The translations under genes were made by a program, and so were the position numbers. This document shows positions 44,953 through 54,061 of a stretch of 64,000 nt of DNA, piece after piece (positions within the stretch are counted from its first letter, which is position 1; each line of letters begins with the position of its first letter). The notes beneath the pieces were generated by a model. That model was not told the origin of the DNA, searched no databases, and worked only from the letters and a program-made list of their open reading frames with translations. This stretch comes from JAJTGZ01 sp964403525. Lineage in GTDB: Bacteria; Planctomycetota; Phycisphaerae; Phycisphaerales; UBA1924. The stretch is from the NCBI GenBank assembly GCA_964403525.1, contig CAYOGE010000010.1, positions 29,317 to 93,316 of the forward strand, read 5' to 3'.

Positions 44953-44986
44953 TTTGTTAGGGTACACCAAGACGCGATTCTGTCAA
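44953..44986 (-). promoter_or_regulatory. imuA-imuB-dnaE2 promoter, leaderless
   Basis: TTGACA (44981-44986) and TACCCT (44959-44964) on the minus strand are 16 bp apart. Six bases separate the -10 box from the imuA ATG, placing +1 at or next to the A of ATG. The flanking region to 45050 is A+T-rich and includes the palindrome TGGCGCCA (45032-45039), a possible operator. Confidence 0.7.
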
Positions 44987-45174
44987 GCTTTTGTTTGGTT
45001 TTTCGGCAAAATGACCGTTTCTGGCGCCAAAACGCCCCTTCTCCAACCAATGGAGGTGTTGCCCACGCTGCAGAGCCAAGTCGCCCGCGCGGTCCAAGGC
45101 ATTCATGAACGTACTTACCCTTCAATGACAGTGGCAGGCCGCGGCCGACGCATGGACTGCTGCCCCGGTACACC

Positions 45175-45873
45175 ATGAACAACCGAGCCCCACAACCCGG
45201 GCCCGACAGCGGCGCACAGCCATCAACGGCGGCTGGCCGCGCACGCGCGCCTGCAGCACACGAAAACACCCAGCAGCCAAACGCCCGACCGGTGACCCAG
45301 TTGCTGGCAGATGCCCAGCGCGGCGACGCGGCGGCAACCAACGAGCTGTTCCCGATCGTTTACGAGGAACTCCGCTCGCTCGCGTCGCGGTTCCTCCACG
45401 ACGAGCGGACCGCGCACACGCTGCAGGCCACGGCGCTGGTGCACGAGGCGTACCTGCGCCTGGTCGGGCCCGCCCAGACACCGTGGGAGAACCGCTCGCA
45501 CTTCTTCGGGGCTGCGGCGAAGGCGATCCGCCGGATCCTGATCGACCACGCCCGCACGCGCAGCCGCGTCAAGCGCGGGGGCGGCGGGATCGGCGGCGAC
45601 GGGCCCGCGCAGCGGGTCGCTCTGGACGAGGGGATGCTGGTGTCGTTCGATCAGCCGCAACGGATGATCGACTTTGACAGCGCACTGGCGCGGCTGGCGG
45701 ACATCGACCCGCAAAAGTCGCGCGTCGTTGAGCTGCGGTTCTTCGCGGGGCTGACGGTGGAGCAAACGGCGCTGGCGCTGGGGGTGTCGGCCAGCACGGT
45801 GGCCCGCGACTGGCAGTTTGCGCGGGTGTGGCTCTTCAACGAGCTGCGCTCGCGCGGCGAGGGGGAATCGTGA
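45175..45873 (+). CDS. ECF-type sigma factor, planctomycete Sig-70_X6-like group
   Basis: A 232-residue sigma factor. After a Pro/Gln-rich N-terminus come LFPIVYEELRSLASRFLHDER, TAHTLQATALVHEAYLRLVGP and WENRSHFFGAAAKAIRRILIDHARTR, the signature of the ECF group abundant in planctomycetes. Region 4 is ELRFFAGLTVEQTALALGVSASTVARDWQFARVWL. Its stop overlaps the GTG of the downstream Ser/Thr kinase by four bases. In this ECF group regulation is thought to pass through a cognate kinase rather than an anti-sigma factor, which fits the layout. Confidence 0.92.
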   Translation: MNNRAPQPGPDSGAQPSTAAGRARAPAAHENTQQPNARPVTQLLADAQRGDAAATNELFPIVYEELRSLASRFLHDERTAHTLQATALVHEAYLRLVGPAQTPWENRSHFFGAAAKAIRRILIDHARTRSRVKRGGGGIGGDGPAQRVALDEGMLVSFDQPQRMIDFDSALARLADIDPQKSRVVELRFFAGLTVEQTALALGVSASTVARDWQFARVWLFNELRSRGEGES

Positions 45874-48452
45874 GCGAGCAGCCGGCGAGCCGACCGCGGG
45901 AAGACAGCGATCCGGGGGCTGTCTTCAAGCGTGCGGAGTCGATCTATTTCGAGGTTGCGGGTCTCTCGCCGGGCGACCGCGCCGAGCGTGTCGCTCGCCT
46001 GTGCGCGGGGGACGAGGCGCTGCGTAAGGCCGTGGCCACGCTGCTCGACTCGGCGGCCCGTGTGGGCGGCTTCCTCGAGGAGCCCGTGCTCGGCCGCGCG
46101 TTCGACCAGCTCAAACGCGAGAGCGAGCGGGAAGAGGGGGACCGGCGCGACGACCTCATCGGCGCGGTGCTCGGCCATTTCAGGCTGGAGCAGCGGATCG
46201 CCTCGGGCGGAATGGGAACGGTCTACCTCGCGTCGCGTGCCGACGACGAGTTCCAGCAGCGCGTCGCCGTCAAGGTCGTCAAACGCGGCATGGACAGCGA
46301 GGAGATCCTCCGGCGGTTCCGTGAAGAGAAGCAGACGCTGGCGCAGCTCGACGACCCGCACATCGCCCGCCTGCTCGACGCCGGCGCAACCGCCGACGGC
46401 AGGCCCTACCTGGTCATGGAGTACGTCGACGGCGTGCCGATCGACCGCTACTGCGACCAGCGTCGCCTGCCGATCAACGAACGCCTGCGGCTCTTCAGCC
46501 TGGTCTGCGAGGGTGTGCACGCGGCGCACAAGTCGCTGGTCATCCACCGCGATATCAAGCCCAGCAACATCTTCGTCACCGCGGCGGGGGTGCCGAAGCT
46601 GCTCGACTTCGGGATCGCCAAGGTGCTCACCGGCGGCACAGATGCGCCCGGCACGATCGAATCGGAACGCCGGTTGACGCCCGAGTACGCCAGCCCCGAG
46701 CAGGTCGACGGGGGGCCGCTCACCACCGCCAGCGATGTCTATTCGCTGGGCGTCGTGCTCTACGAACTGCTCACCGGAACGCGCCCCTACGCGTTCGTGC
46801 TCAAGAGCAGCGAAGAGGTGAGAAGGGTCGTCTGCAAGTCGGTTCCGCCGCAGCCGAGCGAAGCGATCACCCGGCGGGCCGGTGCGCGCCGTGGCCTCGT
46901 CCCGCAGCCGCCTGCTACCGGAGAAGCAACGGCCGCCGAGCAGACGGGAACAGGCAGCGGCCCGATCGACTACCCCAATACGCACCGCGTGAGCTCCACG
47001 CGCCTCCGCGGCCAGCTCCGCGGCGACCTGGACACGATCGTGATGACGGCCCTGCGGAAAGAGCCGGCCCGGCGCTACGCCTCGGCCGAGCAGCTCGGGG
47101 CGGACATCGGCCGGTTCCTGGCAGGGATGCCGATCACCGCTCGGCGCGACACGTGGACCTATCGCACGCGCAAGTTTGTTGCCAGGCACGCCATCGCGGT
47201 GACGGGCGTGACGGCGGGGGTCGCGCTGCTCATCACCGGGCTGTTCGTCCAGACGCACCAGAAGGCGCAGATCCAGCGGCAGCGGGACGAACTGGCCGCG
47301 ACGAACCTGCGCCTCGATCAGACTCGACGGGTGCTCGTGTCAATCTTGAGCGGTGCGCAATCGAGCGACAAAGGGCCGGGGGCAACGCTCGGCGAGGTGC
47401 TCGAGGACGCCGCCCACGGGCTCCTGGTCACACCCCCCGAAGACCCACTCACCCGCGCCGGCGTGAACGAGGCGATCGGCACGGCGATGATGACGCTGGG
47501 CATGACCGAACGGGCGCGGCCCTTGCTGGAGGCTGCGCTGGCCGAGCACCAGCGGCTCCCGCCTGCGAGCACACCACGCCTAGCTGTTGAGACCGAGCTG
47601 GCCCAACTGCTCTATTACGAGGGAAAGTACGCGGAGGCCGAGCCAACACTCCGCGGACTGCTCGTTCGCGTGCGCGAGGCAAACGGTGGAGTTGCCTCGA
47701 GCCTGGAGGGTGACATCCTCAACGCGCTGGGGGCTGTGCTGCGTTTGAGAGGGTCACTTGAAGCAGCGATGAGCGTGCAACGCGAGGCGCTCTCGGTACG
47801 CACCGCTGTTGAAGGCGCCCAGAGCCTTGCGTGCGCTGAGTCACTGAACAACATCGCGTCAATCCACTTCAGCTCCGGGCGGTACGCTGAAGCGGTCGAA
47901 TCGTTCCGGTCGTCGCTGGCCATCCGTACGGCAAAGCTGCGCCCCGGGCACCCAATGCTGCTGGCAACTGGTACGAACCTCGGGCTCGCGCTCCTGCGGG
48001 CCGGAGACGCCCAGCAGGCAATCCCCTACCTTGAAACAGCGGCCGCTGGCTGGGCAGGCGCCTTTGGACCACAGCACCCCGGGATTAACATTGCGCGCAC
48101 GTCGCTGGGCCAGGCCTATCGAACGGTCGGCAGGTTCGACGATTCCCTCTCTGTGCTGAGACAGGTTGAAGACTGGCAAACGGCCGCGTCGGCGGAGGTC
48201 ACCCCGGCGCTGCTGGCCACGCGGGCAAACATCGGAATCACCTTGGCGGGGAGGGTAGCCAGCGACGGAAGTTGCCAGGAGGCGATCACCGCTCTGGAGG
48301 CCGTGCGATCTCATCCGCAATTTGGAGCCCTCAGCAGGGGAATGGCCCGCCAGGTCCTCACCGCATTGGCCGACTCCTGCGAACGCTGCGGCAGGGGGGC
48401 AGACGCCACCCGTTATCGGGCCGAGGCCGCCGGCCTCGCCGAAACAAAATAG
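45870..48452 (+). CDS. Membrane-anchored Ser/Thr protein kinase with C-terminal tetratricopeptide-like repeats
   Basis: An 860-residue eukaryotic-type (Hanks) kinase. The glycine loop IASGGMGTVY is near residue 110, the catalytic lysine in VAVKVVKRG, the catalytic loop HRDIKPSN near 225, DFGIAK near 246, and the APE-like SPEQ. One membrane helix (HAIAVTGVTAGVALLITGLF, about 440-460) separates it from an extracytoplasmic region of TPR-like helices (ALAEHQRLP, EAEPTLRGLLV, EAVESFRSSLAIR, QAIPYLETAAAGW). It starts at a GTG overlapping the sigma factor and is presumably its regulator. Confidence 0.93.
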   Translation: MSEQPASRPREDSDPGAVFKRAESIYFEVAGLSPGDRAERVARLCAGDEALRKAVATLLDSAARVGGFLEEPVLGRAFDQLKRESEREEGDRRDDLIGAVLGHFRLEQRIASGGMGTVYLASRADDEFQQRVAVKVVKRGMDSEEILRRFREEKQTLAQLDDPHIARLLDAGATADGRPYLVMEYVDGVPIDRYCDQRRLPINERLRLFSLVCEGVHAAHKSLVIHRDIKPSNIFVTAAGVPKLLDFGIAKVLTGGTDAPGTIESERRLTPEYASPEQVDGGPLTTASDVYSLGVVLYELLTGTRPYAFVLKSSEEVRRVVCKSVPPQPSEAITRRAGARRGLVPQPPATGEATAAEQTGTGSGPIDYPNTHRVSSTRLRGQLRGDLDTIVMTALRKEPARRYASAEQLGADIGRFLAGMPITARRDTWTYRTRKFVARHAIAVTGVTAGVALLITGLFVQTHQKAQIQRQRDELAATNLRLDQTRRVLVSILSGAQSSDKGPGATLGEVLEDAAHGLLVTPPEDPLTRAGVNEAIGTAMMTLGMTERARPLLEAALAEHQRLPPASTPRLAVETELAQLLYYEGKYAEAEPTLRGLLVRVREANGGVASSLEGDILNALGAVLRLRGSLEAAMSVQREALSVRTAVEGAQSLACAESLNNIASIHFSSGRYAEAVESFRSSLAIRTAKLRPGHPMLLATGTNLGLALLRAGDAQQAIPYLETAAAGWAGAFGPQHPGINIARTSLGQAYRTVGRFDDSLSVLRQVEDWQTAASAEVTPALLATRANIGITLAGRVASDGSCQEAITALEAVRSHPQFGALSRGMARQVLTALADSCERCGRGADATRYRAEAAGLAETK

Positions 48453-48589
48453 GTGCCGCGATCCTTTTTGTGACAGCGCATGACAGCTAACCGAGCCGCC
48501 TGCCGCATGGGTTGCAGAGTCACCACCTTCGGGCAATACGCCCGCCAGTAGGCCCAGTCGTGGCCTGCCGGACGAACCAGGAGTCACCC

Positions 48590-49180
48590 ATGATCACCCG
48601 CACCAGGCTCTTTACTTCACTTCTCGGAGCGATGCTGCTCGCTTCGCCGACCGCGTTCGCAGACGGCGGCCACGGCAGCGACGACAACGGGGGCAGCGGC
48701 AGCAACAGCAGCGGCAGCGGCAGCGGTAGCGGCGGTGGCGGTGGCGGCACCAGTTCAACAAGCGTCGCCAGCGCGCAACGGGCAATCAGAGATGGCGCAG
48801 ATGCCGCCGAGCGGATTATCAAGCAGGAGAAGGACGCCCGCGTACGGCTGATCTTCGGGATGCGTGCCGCCGGCGCCGATCCCGCGGAAGTGAGCATCGC
48901 CGTCGAAACGGCGATCGCCGCCGTCACCGCGGCAACATCAAACGGCATTCTTCAAGTCAACAACCTCAAGGCCTCGCTGCTGGCAAGCCTGCCCGCAACA
49001 GCGACCGCCCGCCAGCGGGCTGCGATTGAGTCCGCCGCGACGGCCGGGGTTGCAAAGCTGAACAAGCGGCTGCGCAGCGCAACACAAGACATTCAGCGAG
49101 CCGCCCGAGGGCGAATCCCCGCCGGCACGCAGCCGGTGCCGCATCATCCCTTCCCCGAGCACGGTCCGGATCACCAGTGA
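48590..49180 (+). CDS. Small secreted protein, Gly/Ser-rich, function unknown
   Basis: A 196-residue protein with a signal peptide (RTRLFTSLLGAMLLASPTAFA), then a low-complexity Gly/Ser stretch of about 30 residues, and a helical C-terminal domain (AQRAIRDGADAAERIIKQEKD; AEVSIAVETAIAAVTAATSN; QRAAIESAATAGVAKLNKRL). The tail is His/Pro-rich (HHPFPEHGPDHQ) and could bind metal. AGGAG six bases upstream supports the start. It lies after the kinase gene and ahead of a strong terminator. No family recognised. Confidence 0.7.
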   Translation: MITRTRLFTSLLGAMLLASPTAFADGGHGSDDNGGSGSNSSGSGSGSGGGGGGTSSTSVASAQRAIRDGADAAERIIKQEKDARVRLIFGMRAAGADPAEVSIAVETAIAAVTAATSNGILQVNNLKASLLASLPATATARQRAAIESAATAGVAKLNKRLRSATQDIQRAARGRIPAGTQPVPHHPFPEHGPDHQ

Positions 49181-49222
49181 TGAGCGATCACCCCGATCGA
49201 CATTGGGAACGACCCCATTCTG

Positions 49223-49265
49223 AACGCGGGTCCGCGGCCTGGCGCCGCGGACCCGCGTTCGTTCG
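49223..49265 (+). terminator. Strong GC hairpin terminator
   Basis: A 15-bp perfect stem (49223-49237 with 49245-49259; AACGCGGGTCCGCGG on the left arm), loop of seven, then CGTTCGCT. The T run is weak. Confidence 0.6.
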
Positions 49266-49530
49266 CTGTGTATTCGGGCCCAGCGCCCGGTAACAGGCAT
49301 CGTCTTCCACCAAGGGCTTACGGCACTGCTCCAAGTGGCACTTCGTGCGATTCGACGTATCATGAACAAGGGGATGAAGCACCGGATCGTTTGCGAGCAT
49401 CCGAAGCTCGCCCTCCGGCACACGCAAGAGCCAAGGGGCGCAGAAAAACAAGATCGATTCAGCCTTCATGAGAGCGGTTGGATGGAGCGAGCACGCCCGT
49501 ACGGGCACCGATTGACCAAGGAGGATTCCG
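49266..49530 (+). other. Non-coding gap before the dockerin gene
   Basis: About 265 bases in which I find no gene. The only recognisable element is AAGGAGG at 49518-49524, the ribosome site for the next gene. Confidence 0.5.
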
Positions 49531-50367
49531 ATGATCAGAACCTGTGCGATTGCGGCCGCGGCGCTCGCGGCACCGGCCTGCGCAACTGCGGAGGTCGTGC
49601 TGCTCACGCAGCAGCGCGTCATCGAGGCCACCACCTCCGTTGACGGAAACCTTGTCACTGCTGCCGCCCCCGGCTTTGCCCCGTTCGTCGCGACGGTTAC
49701 CGCGGACACCACGTTCCCGGCGGCGGGCGGCGGCACCGGCGCAAACACCGCCGTTTCGTCGATCAACTGCCTGGTCGATCCGAACGCCATCCGCGCTTCA
49801 GGCAGCCTCGCCGCGGCCGGCGGCTTCACGATCAGCGGGGGCCCGCCTGCGACCGGCGAGGCCGCGGCCCAGGTCATCGTTACCTTCAACGTTCCGACGC
49901 CGACGCCGTTCCACCTTGTCGCAACGCCGCGCCCAAGCACGCTGCCCCGCGACGAGTACAACCTTGACCTGTCGAGCTTCACCCCCCACTTCACTGTGTT
50001 CTTTCAGGACGAGACCATGCCGGCAGCGAGCGTGGACCTTACGGGGACGCTCAGCCCCGGCCAGTACGAGATCCGCTACACCGTCGAACTGACCGGCGAT
50101 GCGGCGCTGACGGCGACAAACTACGGGTTCACGCTCTCGCTGGGCACGCAGCCGTGCGGGCCGTCAGATATCGGCAGCACCGGCGGGCTCGCGGCCGCCG
50201 ACGGCACGCTGGACAACAACGACTTCATCGTGTACATCGATCGCTTCTTCGCGCAGAACCCGTCCGCTGATGTGGGATCGACGGGAGGAGTTGCAGGGAG
50301 CGACGGCGCCTTTGACAACAACGACTTCATCGTGTTCATCGACGGCTTCTTCGCGGGATGCGTCTGA
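49531..50367 (+). CDS. Secreted protein with GC-type dockerin pair
   Basis: A 278-residue exported protein (signal IRTCAIAAAALAAPACATA) with AAGGAGG seven bases before the ATG. The body is a beta-rich domain I do not recognise (TVTADTTFPAAGGGTGANTA; ASVDLTGTLSPGQYEIRYTV). The C-terminus has two repeats, TLDNNDFIVYIDRFF and AFDNNDFIVFIDGFF, ending AGCV. It converges with another dockerin gene with 30 bases between them. Confidence 0.82.
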   Translation: MIRTCAIAAAALAAPACATAEVVLLTQQRVIEATTSVDGNLVTAAAPGFAPFVATVTADTTFPAAGGGTGANTAVSSINCLVDPNAIRASGSLAAAGGFTISGGPPATGEAAAQVIVTFNVPTPTPFHLVATPRPSTLPRDEYNLDLSSFTPHFTVFFQDETMPAASVDLTGTLSPGQYEIRYTVELTGDAALTATNYGFTLSLGTQPCGPSDIGSTGGLAAADGTLDNNDFIVYIDRFFAQNPSADVGSTGGVAGSDGAFDNNDFIVFIDGFFAGCV

Positions 50368-50397
50368 CCGTCAGGCCGGCGGAACGGCGCCCGAGCC

Positions 50398-51297
50398 TCA
50401 GCAACCGGAAAAATACTCATCGATGTAGACAACAAAGTCGTTGTTGTCGAACTCCCCGTCTGCGCCGGGCACGCCGCCCTGGCCGCCGCGGTCAGCACGC
50501 GCATCACCGGCGAAATAGAGATCGATGAACGCGATGAAGTCGTTGTTGTCGAGAACACCGTCGCTGCCGGCGATGCCGCTGCGCATGCCGAGGTCGGCGG
50601 GGCAGCAGGTGTTGACGGCGAGCGTTGCGGGTGCCGTCGTCACCGTCTTGCAGGGGGCCGACACTACGCACGTGTACGACCCGGCATCAAGGGTGGTCAG
50701 ACCGGTGATCGACAAGACAGCGGACGTCGCGCCGGCGACCCGCCCGGGCGCGTCGACAACAACCTCAGCACCTTTCTTCCACTGATAGCTCAGCGTCTGC
50801 GTCTCGTTGCTCGTCGCCGACACTGAGAACTGAGCCGTCCCCCCGGCGCAGCGGCTCACCGGCTGCGGCAGAGCGTTCACTGTGATCGACGGTGCGGCGG
50901 CGACATGGATGGCGTTGCCCATTACCACGTGCACGGTGCACTGGTAGTAGACCGTTTGGCCGGCGAGGCTGGACGCGGGCGTGAACGTGATCGTGCGGCG
51001 CGTGCAGGTCCCGCACCCCTGGCAGACACAGCTGACGCCCGAGCTCAGCGGCAGCGGGCTGGTCCCAGCGCCACCGTTGGGGCTGGCGGTCAGCATGAAC
51101 GGGTGCATGGAGGGGTTGTTCAACTGAAACGTGTAGGTATACCCGACGGTGAGGAAGAGCTCCGGTGCCGGTTCGCCGTCGATGTCGTACGAGTTTGTGA
51201 CAACAAACGTGCGGTTACCCGGGCAATCGCCAAGCGCGGGCGAACCCGCCGCCAGGAGCAGGGAGCCAGCGCACACGCTTGCGAGCATTCGGGTCAT
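50398..51297 (-). CDS. Secreted cupredoxin-like protein with Ig-like domain and GC-type dockerin pair
   Basis: About 299 residues from the ATG at 51297, with a signal peptide (RMLASVCAGSLLLAAGSPALG). The first domain has NPSMHPFMLTASPNGG and VYYQCTVHVVMGNAIHV: His, then Cys-x2-His-x3-Met, the type 1 copper ligand set of plastocyanin-like proteins, with an extra Cys-rich CVCQGCGTCTRR loop. An Ig-like domain follows (LSYQWKKGAEVVVDAPG ... YTCVVSAPC), then two DNNDF repeats ending FSGC. A surface electron-transfer or copper role is inferred. It is the minus-strand neighbour of the preceding dockerin gene. Confidence 0.8.
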   Translation of the reverse strand: MTRMLASVCAGSLLLAAGSPALGDCPGNRTFVVTNSYDIDGEPAPELFLTVGYTYTFQLNNPSMHPFMLTASPNGGAGTSPLPLSSGVSCVCQGCGTCTRRTITFTPASSLAGQTVYYQCTVHVVMGNAIHVAAAPSITVNALPQPVSRCAGGTAQFSVSATSNETQTLSYQWKKGAEVVVDAPGRVAGATSAVLSITGLTTLDAGSYTCVVSAPCKTVTTAPATLAVNTCCPADLGMRSGIAGSDGVLDNNDFIAFIDLYFAGDARADRGGQGGVPGADGEFDNNDFVVYIDEYFSGC

Positions 51298-51401
51298 GAG
51301 GGCCTTTCGCAGAACCCAATTGTACATCAGAATCAGGCAATCACCACCCTTCGGCACGGTAGAACGAAGTCGGCAAGCACGCGCCGCGACGCCGGCCGAG
51401 T

Positions 51402-52304
51402 TCAGCGCGGCGGCCAGTGGCTGTCGGAGGCACCCGGCCTGTTCGCCGCGGGCCCCGGCGGCGGCACGTCGGCGGTCGCAAGCAATCGCTCACGCGTTGA
51501 GGTGACCACGCCGCCGGGGCGTTCAACCGTGATCGCAAAGGCGACCGGCGTGCCCACGGGCAGCTTCGCGTAGATAGGGATGTAGACGTCATCGCCGCGG
51601 GCGAAGCCGCTGGTTGAGTCGAACACGCCGCAATCAACGGTCTGATCACCCGCGCGGCGCGATGCATCGACGAGCCAAACCTGGTATTGCTCCTTCGCCG
51701 GGTCGTTCTGCGCCAGCCCGTGAACCCTGAGAAACCCGTTCTGCCCGGACCGGTTCCAGATGACCTCGCCCGCGAGCCCGTTTGACAACGGGTCGGTCTG
51801 CGGCGCCAGCGCGATGCGCACCGTGCCGGTGGTATCGCTCAACACATCGGCGAGCCGGTCGGCCAGTTGCGGGGGCTGGTTTGTCATCACCTGCCAGACG
51901 AAGAACGTCGTCGATACAACAGCCGCCGCCCAGCCGGCCCAGCCGACAGGCCCGATCCACGTCCGCCGGCCGCTGCCTATCCGGTGCGGCACCGCGGCGG
52001 GCCTGACCGCAGCGCCGGCGACGATCTCTTCACCTTGTGCGATGAGTCTCGCTCGAAGCGCGGGGCTTAGAGGCTGCACATCGCTGCCGCTCGCCGAAGC
52101 GGCCAGGAGGGTTCCAACAACCGCCGAAGCACCGGCCCGTGAGACGGGCCGCCCGCGCGCATCAACCACTGGTGGCACGCGGCGGCGGAGCGCATCGAGC
52201 TCGGCCGCTTCATCAGCGGTCAAGTCGGCGATCGACTCGGCCGCGAGCAGCTCGAGCAACCGGGGGAGGTCGGGGTGTGGAGCGTGATTGATCGTGTTGC
52301 TCAC
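51402..52304 (-). CDS. RskA-like anti-sigma factor
   Basis: A 300-residue membrane protein. The N-terminal cytoplasmic domain (LPRLLELLAAESIADLTADEAAELDAL) lacks a zinc motif. One membrane helix (WAGWAAAVVSTTFFVWQVM) is followed by an extracytoplasmic domain with NGFLRVHGLAQNDPAKEQYQVWLVDAS and VAFAITVERPGGV, the anti-sigma-K factor RskA C-terminal pattern. It overlaps the preceding sigma gene by four bases and would sequester it until cleaved. Confidence 0.88.
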   Translation of the reverse strand: MSNTINHAPHPDLPRLLELLAAESIADLTADEAAELDALRRRVPPVVDARGRPVSRAGASAVVGTLLAASASGSDVQPLSPALRARLIAQGEEIVAGAAVRPAAVPHRIGSGRRTWIGPVGWAGWAAAVVSTTFFVWQVMTNQPPQLADRLADVLSDTTGTVRIALAPQTDPLSNGLAGEVIWNRSGQNGFLRVHGLAQNDPAKEQYQVWLVDASRRAGDQTVDCGVFDSTSGFARGDDVYIPIYAKLPVGTPVAFAITVERPGGVVTSTRERLLATADVPPPGPAANRPGASDSHWPPR

Positions 52305-52906
52305 CGGCGTATCCCCCCTGTGACGAGCGGACGCGACTGACCGGGCGAGGCCGCCCGCTGTTGCTCAAGAAACGCACGCATGCGCACCAGCGCACGCCGG
52401 AGGCGCGTTTTGACGGTGCCCAGAGGAGTGCGCAGCGCCGTCGAAGTTCTTTCGTGAGAATACCCCTGGCAGATTGCGAGCCAGACAACTTGGCGTTCAT
52501 CTGGGGTCAATTGCTCAAAGGCCTCCGACGCCTCGCGCGTCAGCTCAGACTGTCCGTGGCCGACCGCGTCCACCGGCGGCGTGCGCACTGCGCCGTCAAG
52601 GGGAAGGGTCGCGGACACGACCGAGGGATGGGACGAATGGCGCCGCTGGCGGTCGATGAGCCTTCGGTGCGCGATCGTCGCGATGAACGACGCCTCAGTC
52701 CCGAGCGAAGGGTCGTAACGCCCCGCGTGCTTCCACACTTCGACGAAGATCTCCTGCACCGCGTCGTCCTGGTCAAGACCCAGCTGACGCAGGTACCGCG
52801 CAGCCAGGGCCGCGACCATGCCACCGTACTCGTCGATGCACGCGGCCACCGCGCCGGTGTCGCCGGCGGCGATGCGCGTCAGGATGAGAGGGCGTTCCGC
52901 GTGCAT
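52301..52906 (-). CDS. ECF sigma factor (SigK-like)
   Basis: A 201-residue sigma factor. Region 2 is AALAARYLRQLGLDQDDAVQEIFVEVWKHAGRYDPSLG with FIATIAHRRLIDRQR, typical of SigK-type ECF proteins. Region 4 is LTPDERQVVWLAICQGYSHERTSTALRTPLGTVKTRLRRALVRM. It is coupled to the RskA-like gene by a four-base overlap. It is divergent from the DUF4394/PEP-CTERM gene across 191 bases, which makes that gene a candidate target. Confidence 0.93.
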   Translation of the reverse strand: MHAERPLILTRIAAGDTGAVAACIDEYGGMVAALAARYLRQLGLDQDDAVQEIFVEVWKHAGRYDPSLGTEASFIATIAHRRLIDRQRRHSSHPSVVSATLPLDGAVRTPPVDAVGHGQSELTREASEAFEQLTPDERQVVWLAICQGYSHERTSTALRTPLGTVKTRLRRALVRMRAFLEQQRAASPGQSRPLVTGGIRR

Positions 52907-53097
52907 GCTGGACCGAGGTCTTTAACGCTCAATGATGGCGGAGGGTTGCTGCGCACGCCATCGAATCGGCTCTACTTTTTCTCCGGTTGCCAAAATCCAC
53001 GGTTAGCGGGCACGCGATAGGGGGTTAGTGCGGCCGAAGGAAGCGAGGGGATGTGTGTTCCCACGGTTTCCGCGTCGGGGCCGCCGGAGAGATCAAC

Positions 53098-53964
53098 ATG
53101 ATGCTACGTACCTGCTCGCTCACCTCCCTCGCCCTTGCCTCACTGGCAGCCATGCCCTGCGGCGCCCGGGCCGACCTCGCCTACGGCACCACGCTCGAAG
53201 GGACGCTCGTGAGCTTCAACACCTCCGCCCCCGGCACGCTGCTCAGCGGCGTGGCCATCAGCGGGATGCAGCCCAACGAGACCGTCCGCGGGATCGACTT
53301 CCGGCCCGCCACGGGCGAGCTCTACGCGCTTGGCAGCTTCAGCCGGCTCTACACGATCAACCTCGCCACCGGCGTTGCGACGCAAGTCGGCGGCGTGCTG
53401 AGCCCCGCCCTCAACGGGTCGCAGTTCGGGTTCGACTTCAACCCCACGGTCGACCGCATCCGCATCGTCAGCGACGCCGACCAGAACCTGCGCGTCCACC
53501 CCGTCACCGGCGCGGTGGCGTTCGTTGACGGCACGCTTACCTACGCCGCGGGCGATCCGAACTTCGGTGTCAACCCCAACGTCACCCACGCCGCCTACAC
53601 CAACAGTTTCGCCGGCGCAACCACCACAGCCCTCTACGTCATCGACACCGGGCTCGACATCCTCGCGCTGCAGAACGCCAACGTCGGAACGCTGACCACC
53701 ATCGGCTCGATCGGCACAGACATCACCGACATGGGCGGCTTCGATATCTCCCCCAACGGCAACATCGCCTACGTCGCCGTCCGCGACAACGCCCTGGCAC
53801 GCACCACGTTCTGGACGCTCAACCTCTCCACCGGCGCCGGCACGATGGTCGGCGAGGTCGGCGGGGGCGCGATCCTGACGGGGCTGGCCGTCATCCCCGC
53901 GCCCGGCGCTGGCGCAGCCCTGGCGCTGGTTTCGCTCGCCGCCGTCGGGCGCCGCCGCCGCTGA
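53098..53964 (+). CDS. DUF4394 secreted protein with PEP-CTERM-like tail
   Basis: A 288-residue protein from the ATG at 53098 (GGAGAG six bases upstream). Signal peptide (MLRTCSLTSLALASLAAMP), then a DUF4394 propeller-like domain: FNTSAPGTLLSGVAISG, VRGIDFRPATGELYALG, GFDFNPTVDRIRIVSDADQN and LRVHPVTGAV. The tail is PAPGAGAALALVSLAAVGRRRR-like, with PAP instead of PEP. Function of DUF4394 is unknown. Transcribed away from the SigK-like operon. Confidence 0.88.
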   Translation: MMLRTCSLTSLALASLAAMPCGARADLAYGTTLEGTLVSFNTSAPGTLLSGVAISGMQPNETVRGIDFRPATGELYALGSFSRLYTINLATGVATQVGGVLSPALNGSQFGFDFNPTVDRIRIVSDADQNLRVHPVTGAVAFVDGTLTYAAGDPNFGVNPNVTHAAYTNSFAGATTTALYVIDTGLDILALQNANVGTLTTIGSIGTDITDMGGFDISPNGNIAYVAVRDNALARTTFWTLNLSTGAGTMVGEVGGGAILTGLAVIPAPGAGAALALVSLAAVGRRRR

Positions 53965-54061
53965 GATCGGCCTGAGACCGTTTGTTCTCTCATGCCTCGG
54001 GGCTCGCGGCCTGACCCGCGGGCCCCGTTTCTTTTGCGCACGCGCGGCATAAACTGCCCCG

